A stretch of DNA of 64,000 nucleotides from Adineta vaga. Taxonomy: Eukaryota; Rotifera. The number at the start of each line of letters is the position of its first letter. Position 1 is the first letter of the stretch. Shown here piece after piece: positions 14,119-24,325 of the stretch. Location: contig CP075494.1 of NCBI GenBank assembly GCA_021613535.1, positions 6,138,001 through 6,202,000 on the forward strand, in the 5' to 3' direction. The position numbers were made by a program, and so were the translations under genes. The notes below the pieces were generated by a model. That model saw only the letters and a program-made list of their open reading frames with translations. It had not been told where the DNA came from and searched no databases.

Positions 14119-15907
14119 ATGGCAACACCAACGAGAGATTATAGATATTCGGTTGAATTTAATATTCATGCTGTCGATGCGCCCGGTACTCGTTTAATTA
14201 AACAAGGTGATATTTATGTGAATATATGTCTTTTGGGTATGCATAAACATGGCCGGTTAATGCCACCTTTCTTACCGATGCATATCGATCAAAAACTTTA
14301 TTTTGATAAAGTAAATTAAATGGAATAGAAATTTTTTTGAAGAGAAAACATCGAATATTTTCTTTAGGTTTTCAAATTTTGTTATGAACCGGATGATGTT
14401 ATTCAACGACTTGAACGTAAGATTAGTTGTTTTTTAGTCATGAGAAATTAGTAAATATTCTATTTATTGACTAAAATCTAGGTGAACATGTTCTAATTGA
14501 ATTAATTCAAAAGGATTTTCCGACACCAATTCTTTTGGCTAGTTACGAAGCAAGTGCCAAAGATTTTCTCTATCCATATTCATGGGATCGTCTCGAATAT
14601 ACGGGATTACGTCGTTATGTACTTCTTAATCGTACAATTGAATTTCCAGGTATTTCACCAAGTTTTGAATTTAGTACTAGTCCATCAATTGATGATGTAA
14701 CTGGTGTACCATCATCACCAACAAATTATCGTGGACAAACAAAAACTGTAAGAAATCATTTTTTTTCTTTCTTTGAAAGAAAAAGTATTCGATGTCTTTT
14801 GTAGATCAGACGATCAAAATCACCATCATTAAGACCATCATCGTCATTTTCGAATTAGTAAGTTATTTTATTTGAATAATGAGACTTTTTGAAAGGATTA
14901 CATAGTTCTCGATTTGATAATTCGGCTAATATGTCTCGGTCCATTACATCACATACGATATCATCAGCAATCAAAAATGATTATGGATTACCTGAAACAA
15001 AAGAAAAATTACGTGAATTAGCTGTCCATCGTGATATTAATCATGTTATGCCTCAAGATAAAACGAAAGGACGACCACCATTTGTTGTTCGTCATGTAAA
15101 GAAATTTTGTTTTTTCTTTATGGTTTTCTTAGAAAATAGTTGAATGATTTGTTTAGGTTAAGAATGATTTAATTGGTCGTAAACCAGATTCTCATACTGT
15201 ACTTACCGATAGTTTAGTTATTAATGATTATACAGTAGCTCGACCTGATACATCCATGTCATTACAATTATATGATAGTGGACTGAATCGTTCTCAATCT
15301 CTATCACCTGTTCTCGGTCGCAGTATGGCTACGATAGAAAGGCAATCTCGCTCTCCATCACCATCACCAACTCGTCGTTCGCCATCACCATCTCGTCGTT
15401 CACCATCGCCATCTCGTCGTTCACCATCACCTAGACGATATCAACCCATTGATTACGATGTCTATACAGATAATGCGGGTAAGTCATTTTTTTGCAAATG
15501 AAAATCAAATTCTTTCAAATTAATAGATTATTAGAAAAAAAATGAATCAAATCATATTCATTCGGTAAAATGCTATTAGATACCTATTGTAGTTCCCTAT
15601 TTCCCTAGTTCTTGTGATTTATTTTGATGTAGATATAATTTTTGCTAAACTATTCCTTAAATGTTTAGATTTGTACTCAAGTAGTCCACGTCGATCTATG
15701 AGTCCAACACTGCATCGTAATTCATTTCGTTATCGTTATCGTTATTCACCAGCGACTGATCTTAGTGATAAAGTTATTCATACTCTTCGTCGTAATCTTG
15801 ATCACTATGTAAGCAATTGCTTTCATTCAAATAGATGAAGAAGAATTTTCTTTTAGAGTTCTGAACCATGGCATCGTTATTATGCATCATATGATTATTT
15901 AGATTGA
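14119..15907 (+). CDS. SPATA6: Spermatogenesis-associated protein 6 (SPATA6)-like
   Basis: Eight exons (14119-14310, 14368-14416, 14482-14747, 14805-14857, 14906-15095, 15157-15478, 15669-15808, 15857-15907) encode 420 residues. The N-terminal 170 residues follow the SPATA6 N-terminal domain closely: a first strand with the DAPGTRL turn, DIYVNICLLG, PPFLPMHIDQKLYFDKVF, DDVIQRLE, VLIELIQ, LASYEASAKDFLYP and the end SPSFEFSTS. The rest is disordered, with a run of SPSPSRR-type heptads at about 15349-15438 and a second RRSMSP block. In mammals SPATA6 is needed for the sperm head-tail coupling apparatus; in an asexual or non-mammalian animal a ciliary or basal-body role is more likely (inference). 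Exon 5 uses the acceptor at 14905; an upstream AG would bring a stop. Candidate poly(A) signal at 16430-16435. Confidence 0.85.
15349..15438 (+). repeat. Coding SR-like heptad repeat in SPATA6
   Basis: A 21-bp unit coding for S-P-S-P-S/T-R-R recurs about four times in tandem in exon 6. The units differ by a few third-position changes. Confidence 0.8.
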
Positions 15908-16568
15908 TCTTTAATGGACGATATACTCTAAAAAAAATATTATTTGATCATTTAGAACTGAATATATTTAGATTAGTTTACACGACTTTCAAATTCCATT
16001 CCTTCTTCCTCTTTCTCTCTCTCTTTCTCTTCTCTATGTTTTCCAATAACATTTTCTCCCTTCACCCAATTTTGCTTCGCATAAACACACAAAGAAAAAC
16101 AAAAAGAATCCATAGATTTTTATGCTTTCAAACAGTGAATTATATGTGTCTTGTAATGTGATGATTACTTTGAAGAAGAAAACGAGGTAAAAGAAATGAG
16201 TACATAATGTTTTTCTTAAGCTGGTTTTCTTCTCTATTCATAGCAAACATACTTATTCTTGAAATGTTTTGCTTTTGTTTCATCTGTATATGAATACACA
16301 AACTGACTATTTTTTTATTGATCTTATATAAACAAAATTCAACAATCGGTTGAAATTTAGTTGAATACTGTGATAATCTCTCTGTGTGAATTTTATCTTT
16401 TATTTGAAAGTATTTTTTAAATTGATTTGAATAAATTTTGTCTACTCATGGAATCGTTTGTTTTTTTCGTCGTAAGAAATGACAAATTTATAAAAATAAT
16501 GCTATCATCACTTGACATTGCATAGTTGCTTATGAAATTTTTATTAGTATGAAAAATCTTTCAACAAG
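15908..16568. other. Convergent 3' flanks of SPATA6 and COX15
   Basis: Long presumed 3' UTR of SPATA6 with AATAAA at 16430-16435, and a reverse AATAAA at 16540-16545 suited to COX15. No other frame is convincing. Confidence 0.6.
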
Positions 16569-17887
16569 CTAAATTTTTGGCACACGTTTTAAATTGAAAC
16601 CTAACCAAAGTGCAAATGATAGTAGAGCAAGTGAACCTGTTTGATGTGCAGCTGCCATAGGAATAGGTACATGATATAAAAGTGTACCAATACCTAATGA
16701 TGCTTGTAAAATAACCATGGCAGCAAGTAAATTTCGAGCTATTGCTGCACGACGACCGAATTTAATTGAAAGTGAAGCTAAGGAAAAAGCTAAAACAGAT
16801 GCAGTTGTTGTTAAACCAAGTACACGATGATTGAATTGAACAGCAACAGGATTTTCAAATAAATTTCGATACCATGGTGATAGCGCAGAATATTCTGGTG
16901 GTATCCAATGATCACCCATTTTGGGAAATGTGGGATAAACAAGGCCAGCATCTAAACCGGCAACAAATGCACCAGCAACAACAGTTACAAATATTAATGA
17001 TAATAAACTATGAACACCCATTCCCCAAGCACGTGGAACGCGCGTTGCTGAGTAAACATCTGGTTTACTTAGAAATCTTCAAAGAAAAAAAGACATATTT
17101 CAATGAATTCATTTGACCAAATAAGAATTCTTACTTAAATGAATTCCATAGAAGACCTGAATAGAGAATAAATGCTGTACCAAGATGTGCAGCTAATCTA
17201 TATGGTGAAACACTTGCACGTCCATCAATTAATGTATCTTTATGTAAACCGGATTTTACCATATACCAACCTAGAGCACCTTGTGCGGCAATTAATCCAC
17301 CAAAAACAAGTACACGTATTTTCATTGCTTTATCAAATAAACCACGATACCAAAAGATACATGCAGGAAAAGCAAATATTAATCCTGTAGCACGACCCCA
17401 CATCCGATGTGCAAATTCCATATAATAGATTTTTTTAAATTCAGCCAATGACATTTCACGATTCATTTGTTCGTATTCAGGAAAACGTTTATAACGTTCA
17501 AATTCAGCTTGCCATGCTTCATCCGTACGTGGTGGATTCATATCATTGAGCCAATGCCAATTGGTCATTGATAAACCACTTTGAGTTAAACGTGTTAAAC
17601 CACCAAGGACAACAGCACCTGCCGTCATCCCCGCTGACCAAGCAAGCCATAGACCTATACGTTGTTTTGCACCAGCTGAAAGTGGTTCTAGAAAGAAAGA
17701 AAGAAAATTATGACTATGATTCGATTTCAAATAAGAAGAAATGAATCAGTTTACGTAATGGTATTCTAACAGATGTTGTTGGCACTGTTGCTGATGATCG
17801 TTTGAATGCCAGTTGAACATTTTTTAAAAGTCCAAATGATCGGTTACGATGATTCGTTGCGAGATTAAATAATAATCTAGATGACAT
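16569..17887 (-). CDS. COX15: Heme A synthase COX15
   Basis: Exons in transcript order are 17755-17887, 17135-17687 and 16569-17076, giving 397 residues. The first 44 are basic and hydroxylated with no acid (MSSRLLFNLATNHRNRS...), as in a mitochondrial presequence. The body matches the COX15/CtaA family in order: WLAWSAGMTAGAVVLGGLTRLT-like first helix, the SGLSMTNW loop, EFAHRMWGR with a heme-linked His, YRLAAHLGTAF, QFNHRVLG, and HQTGSLALLSFALWL. About eight membrane helices are expected. The enzyme oxidises the methyl of heme O to make heme A for cytochrome c oxidase in the inner mitochondrial membrane. Introns and presequence mark it as a nuclear gene. It lies head to tail with the LRR genes upstream. 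Confidence 0.95.
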
Positions 17888-18569
17888 AACTTTCTAAATT
17901 TTGATAAAAATATAATTTGATAAAAAAGTAAAATTCTAGATAAATAAGAATTATTCATGATGCGTTTTTCACTTAAAATTCCATAGAAATACTGATCAAT
18001 TTCCTCATTCTACTAGAAATTGTTTGAAGTCCAAATGATTATGACATCGGTGGTAATTATTGGATTCACGCATGATTACGACATCTATTCTAGCTCTTTC
18101 ATTTCTTCGTATACATTGATATAAAGATACATATATATATATACCTATAACATATTACGTCAAGATATTTAAATTGACTTGACAAACTTAAATCAAATGT
18201 TTAGTTCGCGTCATCACTGAATTATTTGTTCTACTCATCGATATTAACAGATGATAATTTGAATGATGATGTACGAATAATAAAATAAGCCCTTTTTAAT
18301 CAAATACGAACTCCAGAACCATTCAATGATATTGATGCACAATTAAAATCAACATAAAAACCTAATTATTTCAGTTTCATCAATAGATCCAACCAGATCA
18401 GAAATGTAGCTATATCCTCTACATCAAGTATTGAGTAGATAGACTAATTAATACAAATACACTTTTGTTTTATTGAATTCTTGAGAAACAAAACAAAAAG
18501 TTATTTTTTAACGTTACATCACGTATTTATAAGATTTACGTATAATTAACAATTTTTCTTTCAGTCTAG
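17888..18569. other. Intergenic between COX15 and LRR gene 1
   Basis: It holds the COX15 5' flank and the 3' flank of LRR gene 1, with a reverse AATAAA at 18469-18474 and a short AT run near 18130. No coding frame. Confidence 0.6.
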
Positions 18570-20787
18570 TTACCATTCCGCAACTGCAATGCTCTTTAAG
18601 TCAGGATACGTAACCACAGATGCAGATCGAATGACTTCTAGTTTTCTTCTATTTCGCTTTGAAGCACATTCAAATAATTTAAAATCTGCTAGATCAAGTG
18701 AATTCCAACGAGTATCAATGCTGCAGATTGCCTATGTGAACAAAAAAACAGAATCTATTTGAATACATATGCCAAGAAGAAATTTTTGACCTTTTCTCTT
18801 TGTATCGCATTAAGTAAGTATCGAGCACCTTTAGAACAGATTCTATTCCAGGCAAGATCGAGTAGAACCAACGTCTACGAGAATAATATATATAAATACG
18901 ATTGCAATTGCAGTTAAACGAAAAAACTTGAAGTCTTACAGAATTGCGTGTTAAACCTTCGCTTAAATATCGTGCACCTTTAACTTCAATTGTATTCCAA
19001 CTGAGATCTAAATAAATCAGTCCCTACATCAAATCAAAATCATTGACAGTTGATGTTATAATGTATTTTGAAGAACTATCATACGGTATTTTGTTCAAGT
19101 ACGAATCCCAAAATCTTTGCTCCTTTGTCGCCGATATCATTTTCTGACAGATTACATTTTCTCAGAGTCTATTATAAATAGTATTCAAAGAATTATGAAA
19201 TGAAAAAACAAAAGCATTCGTACTTTGTTCAGTACAAGACCTTTCGTGAGATGAAGTATTCCTTCGTCTCCCAGTTTATTCTCTGCAAGATTCAATGTAG
19301 TAAGTGTCTAAATGGGAAATTATTTGAATAGTTTAAAGAGATTAAAATGATAGTTTTCAAACCTGACTTGTTTCTATCACTGAACTTAACGGAGATACTC
19401 CACCACTTCCAATAATATTTCCTGAGAGATTCAATTCAATAAGTGTCTACGATTAAGAACAAAAATCTATTAGAATCAAACGAAAATAATACTCTGATTA
19501 CCTGATTAAACTTCAATCCTATGCATAAATCTTCTAATTCTGCAGATCCAATGTTATTGTAAGAAAGATCAAGTGTTTTCAGTGCCTAAAATAGAGACAG
19601 TAAACATCATATATAAAACAGTTAAGAGTAGAATTCATTTTCCTTACTTTATTCGATTCTAATCCCATGGCTATGTAAGATATTCCTGTAGAATCTATAT
19701 TGTTGTGAGAGAGATTCAATACATTTAATCTCTATTACAATAATTAAATGTTTGAGGTAAAAACAAAAATTCAAAATGATCGTTTTCTTACCGTATTATG
19801 CAAAAGCATCTCTCCTAAATATATTCCACCTTCTTCTCCAACTTCACTCTTACTAAGATTCAGAGACTCCAGTGTCTAAATAAAATTTTCAATCAAAATC
19901 CATGTATTCTACTTTTTTTTACACCTTATTATGCTCTAAAACATTGGCTAAATACGATATCCCATCTGATCCAATTTGAGTATTAGCCAAATTGAGTGTC
20001 GTCAATGTCTATATATATATATATATTCAAAAAGTAAACGTCCTATAACATAGATTTGAACAATATAATTATTACCGAATTGTAAGCAAATATCGAATTG
20101 AGACATTGAATTCCTGACAAACCAATTTCATTATACGATAGATCCAATGAACTGATTTTCTATATGAAACAAATAATCATTTTTTTTCAAAATCTAATCG
20201 GCAAGAACTATTTACCTTTTTATGATTTGAAAAAAATTCACTAAAATAGTTCATGTCCGATTGAGTTAAATTTAACGAGTGGAAATCTAGTCCTTCTCCA
20301 TCTTTATGTCTTCTAAGAGCTTCTTTCATGTCAACATTAATTTCAAAAGATGATATGGATTCTGAACTTGAGTTATTCGCTTCTAAACAACGATAATTAC
20401 AGAAAGATGTAACATTAAAATATCATTCAATGGCTTTATAAATAGATATGATTGAAAATGTCATTGAAACTTACTGAAAATATCAGAATTGTTCTGCATA
20501 TTTTGACTTGTAAAAATAGTTAATAAAGCAGCTGCATTTTGCAAAAACAGAGTCATTTCTTTTGGAAATGGATAAGATAAAGAATTAGTTGAATAACGAC
20601 TATTTGTCAATTGTTTAACTGGTTCAGGTTTTGCGAAATGTTTTAAACATAGATCATTCATTCGTGCTGGTTCTTTACATTTATACACAGAACAGAATTC
20701 GATCGATTCTTTCGATTTGTCTTTATCTTTGAGTGGAATATTACTTGATTGCAATCGTTTATATTTGATTTTCGATAATGAAGACAT
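18570..20787 (-). CDS. LRR protein with N-terminal Cys/His cluster, copy 1
   Basis: Thirteen exons in transcript order: 20475-20787, 20216-20382, then ten exons of exactly 84 bp (20076-20159, 19925-20008, 19792-19875, 19648-19731, 19502-19585, 19363-19446, 19224-19307, 19085-19168, 18940-19023, 18791-18874) and 18570-18731. The product is 493 residues. Each 84-bp exon encodes one 28-residue LRR of the ribonuclease-inhibitor/NLRC3 type, with consensus TL-x-x-LNLS-x-N-x-I-G-x-x-G-x-x-x-L-x-x-x-L, bounded by phase-0 introns. The N terminus has a basic YKRLQSS stretch and a C-x4-C-x9-C-x3-H cluster (CSVYKCKEPA ... LCLKH). No NACHT or kinase domain and no signal peptide is present, so the protein is likely cytosolic or nuclear and binds another protein through its LRR horseshoe. 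The start was chosen by alignment with copy 2. Confidence 0.85.
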
Positions 20788-21502
20788 GTTCAATCTGAAA
20801 AATAAACAAAACAAAAGGATCATCTGATTTCTTATGATATATCTAGTAAATCCATGTTGTGATCAACTCTGAACTATCACCAAAACTACATTGAAGATTT
20901 TCATTGATATAAATAACAAAGAAATTCCATATGTTAAGATTAAATGTTAAACAAAACACGCTCGCTGTTGGTATCATCGACTAACTTTTGATTATAAGTA
21001 CATTTACTATTTATCGTTAATAACCTTCATGTTTATGTATGGGCAAGTATTGTCCTATCGATGTATGAATGTATATTCTTTTGCTTGGTTAAAATATATT
21101 GCGATGTAACAATAAACGTGATGAAAGAGGAATGTAAACTATACCTTTTTCGTTGTGTGTGTACAGTATGTCTCGTGAGAACACATTTATATTCAAACTG
21201 AGAAATTGTCGGAAGAAAGGATTTGATTAGTGTAGTTTACACGAGATATCAATACGTCTTGATAGGTAGAACTAGTATAGTACTATAGAATACTATGAAG
21301 ATAAGTCTCGAATGAAACAGATGTATAGGAGTAAGAAAACTGGTCACTAATATTGATAGCATTGTGTTTTAAAGATAATGATGTTGGAATAATTGTTCGT
21401 GAGATAGAATTTCAATCGTCAGACAAAGAGAATGTTACTTCCAGTTAATTTATTTCTAGTATGCAAATTTAAAATATAACACATATTTCTTTAACTAAGT
21501 TA
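20788..21502. other. Intergenic/5' leader region between the two LRR genes
   Basis: It contains a block (about 20977-21149) conserved upstream of LRR gene 2 as well. A reverse-strand acceptor TTTTTCAG lies 7 bases before the copy 1 start codon and a donor AAG|GTATAG lies at the far edge of the block, so the block may be a 5' UTR intron. Confidence 0.55.
20977..21149 (-). promoter_or_regulatory. Conserved upstream block of LRR gene 1
   Basis: About 170 bp aligned without long gaps to 23767-23944 upstream of LRR gene 2, sharing GATTATAAGT, TTCTTTTG and ATTGCGATGTAAC-type words (plus-strand reading). Non-coding. It may be promoter or first-intron enhancer. Confidence 0.6.
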
Positions 21503-23632
21503 CTAGTCCATAAATCGATCATCGTCGTAATTCAAATGAATACACGGAGCAGAAGATAGTCCTATTTCATAGATTAAATGTATCTTAAATTTGAGTCGTT
21601 GAAATTTAAGCCACTCTGAGAGTGCAATCTGATCTATTCCATTCCAACGAACATCCACTTTCTGCAATGCCTATATGAGAAAAGAAAAAGCATTTCTTGT
21701 AACATACTGAAAATAATCGTTTTCCCACCTTATTCTTTTCCATTCCATGAATCAAATGTATAGCTCCTACATTTCCAATTTTATTCCAAGATAGATCAAG
21801 TAGTATTAATGTCTAGCAAAATAATACATATGAGAATAGAATAATTATCAAATTAAAAAATACATTCTCTTTACCGAATTTAATTCCAATGCGTCACATA
21901 AGTATTGTGTTCCAGTGGCTTCAATATTATTCCAACTCAGATCCAAATGGATGAGTGTCTAGATACATCGAACGAGAAATGATTATTCGTTCAGTCTCAG
22001 ACATCGAAATACTTTATTTGTTTTCAGTGCAGTTGCAAGACTCTGTGTTCCTTCGTCTCCGAGTTTATTCTCAGCAAGATTGAGAATAGTAAGTGTCTAG
22101 ATGTAAAACGGAATTCAAATGCGAATCAAACTGATAGAGCACCTTACAAACCTTATTCAATTGCAACATCGATATGAGATGTTGCGCTCCATCAGATCCT
22201 ATCCTATTTCCCGAGAGATTGAGATGAGTGAGTGTCTATGATTGAGAATATAACTCTATGTAGATTTTCATCGAAAAAAATACTCGTGTTACTTGATTGT
22301 ATATGAGAGCTATGGAAAGCCTTTTTATTCCTGACGGTCCAATATTATTGAAAGACAGATCAAGTGTTTTTAATGCCTGAGATGAAAAGATAAACATAGA
22401 ATTCGAAGTAGTAATGACTATACTTTTATTACCGTATTCTTTTGTATACCTATTGCTAGTCGAGATGTTCCGTAATCAGCGAGATTATTGTGAGCGAGAT
22501 TAATGACAGTTAGTGTCTATAGATAAGAAACAAATATTCATTATATTCAATAATATCAAAAAGATATTTTCATTGTACCTTGTTGTGTTGTAGTGTTTGA
22601 CCTAGATATTGTCCTGTATATAGAGAGAGTTTATTTCTTGTCATATTAAGTTGTTTAAGTGTCTATGGAAAACGTTCAATAGTGATTATTATGATTCAAT
22701 CAAAGAAATACTATCTCTACCATATTTGTTTTTAAAGAATAGATTAAATCAAATAATGCCTCATTTCCAAGATCATTCGACGAGATGTTAAGTATAGTAA
22801 GTGTCTGTATCAGATGAAAATTGAAAAGTTGATGTTATTCAATGTTCATTGAAGACCGAGAACATGATAACAAATATTTTTTTGAATGTGCAATAAACTA
22901 CAAAGATACAATCGACGGCGAGTCATCTAACTACTAATAATCAAAATTATTTAGAAAAAAATCACATAACGAATAATAGAGATTAATACATATTATGGCG
23001 CATCTAGCTGACTGCATATATTATAAACTATTCAGTAAACAGTTATCTTACTCTTGTATTGTTTGCTAAACAACAGGACAGAGTTTCTAGATCTTTTTCA
23101 TTCAAATCTTTTGAATGTAGATCTAATTCTTCTTCTTCTTCTTCTTCTTCTTCTTCATGGTATTTAGTAGTTTCTTTCATGCTCCAATTCCGTTGATTCG
23201 ATAATACTGATGTTGCATTATAAAAATTTATGTCTAAACAGTAAAGTAATCATAACAAAAGCTGTCCGATATGGTTAAGAATTATTGAAAATCATAGTTA
23301 CCATACTCTTCCAGAATGCTCTGCACATTTTGACCCATCAAATAAGAAAACAGAAAAGCAGTACTTTCAAAAAAGCTGCCTATGTCTTGTGACAGAGGAT
23401 ATGGTGATGAATTGTTTGAAATCTTGTTACTTTTTATTGATGAATATGATTGTCTATGTTTTGTATAATGTTCATAACATAAACCATTTTTCCACATTGA
23501 ATCTCTACATTTAGAAACAGAACATGATGCCAATGGTTTCTTTCGATAACCAGAAGTTTTTCTAGTATCTAGTGGTGCACTATGTGCCTGTAATCGTTTA
23601 TATTTTCTTCTCGATGAGAATGATGAAGACAT
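21503..23632 (-). CDS. LRR protein with N-terminal Cys/His cluster, copy 2
   Basis: Eleven exons in transcript order: 23302-23632, 23052-23233, eight exons of exactly 84 bp (22721-22804, 22579-22662, 22433-22516, 22293-22376, 22152-22235, 22013-22096, 21875-21958, 21729-21812) and 21503-21670. The product is 450 residues. It is a tandem paralogue of copy 1, with the same layout: basic KRLQ stretch, Cys/His cluster (CSVSKCRDS ... LCYEHY), a linker, then 28-residue LRRs one per exon, and a closing cap exon starting with an LRR-like DVRWNGID. It has two LRR exons fewer than copy 1 and a run of nine Glu in exon 2 from a TTC microsatellite. Ribosome start MSS is shared with copy 1. Function unknown; LRR proteins of this class usually sense or scaffold other proteins. 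Confidence 0.85.
23128..23156 (-). repeat. (GAA)n coding microsatellite, poly-Glu
   Basis: TTC repeats on the plus strand encode about nine consecutive Glu in exon 2 of LRR gene 2; copy 1 lacks them. Confidence 0.9.
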
Positions 23633-24325
23633 CTTCAATCTGAAACTAAAAAATCAAAGTAATCATCTTATTTTCTATGTTTTACAAAACTCAAAATTTA
23701 ATTCTTGTCGATCGCCTGAGTGAATACTGAACGTATCGATTGATATACCAATTGTCTCATGTTTGCATCAACTACTAACTTTCGATTATAAGTGCATATG
23801 TTATTTATTATCAATAACCTTCAGACTTGTGTATGGATATGTACTAGTCTGTCGATATTTGAATGCATATTCTTTTGTTCGGTTAACGCATATTGCGATG
23901 TAACGATAAACATGATTAGAAAAGAATGTAAACAATACCTTTTTTCTTCCCGTATAAAAATATTTGCGTTCTATTCTATAAATGATGAGTCAACTGTAGT
24001 TTTAGCAAGAGAAGATTGAATTTCCTCTTGTGATCGTAAAACATTTACATAACCAAAATAAATTCTAGGAGGCTTTTTTTTATAACACTACTATTTCTAA
24101 CATACAACAGAGCTCACATAGTAATAAACGATATTTAAAACAGAATATTTTCAATTGTTGGTATAGTTTATTGAAAAGAAAATCTTTACCACTAAATATA
24201 TAATACACACACGCATACACTGTTAAACAAAATTATACACTGAATGTAAATAAGTTCTAATCTCACTCAATCCTTCTTCTCTTGGCCAAAAAAACATCAC
24301 CGGATATGAACTTTAAAGTCACTTG
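23633..24325. other. 5' region of LRR gene 2 and 3' flank of the protocadherin
   Basis: It holds the second copy of the conserved block (23767-23944) and a reverse-strand TTTTTTAG acceptor just before the LRR gene 2 start codon. Nothing else recognised. Confidence 0.6.
23767..23944 (-). promoter_or_regulatory. Conserved upstream block of LRR gene 2
   Basis: Partner of 20977-21149. Similarity stops at the reverse-strand donor-like AAG|GTATTG. Confidence 0.6.

Noticed and set aside
16569-17887. COX15 as recent bacterial transfer or contamination
   Set aside because: It has two short GT-AG introns, a mitochondrial-type presequence and the same base composition as its neighbours.
18791-20159. 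Regular 84-bp units every 140 bp as a CRISPR or satellite array
   Set aside because: The units are LRR exons with protein-level similarity and variable spacers that are introns.
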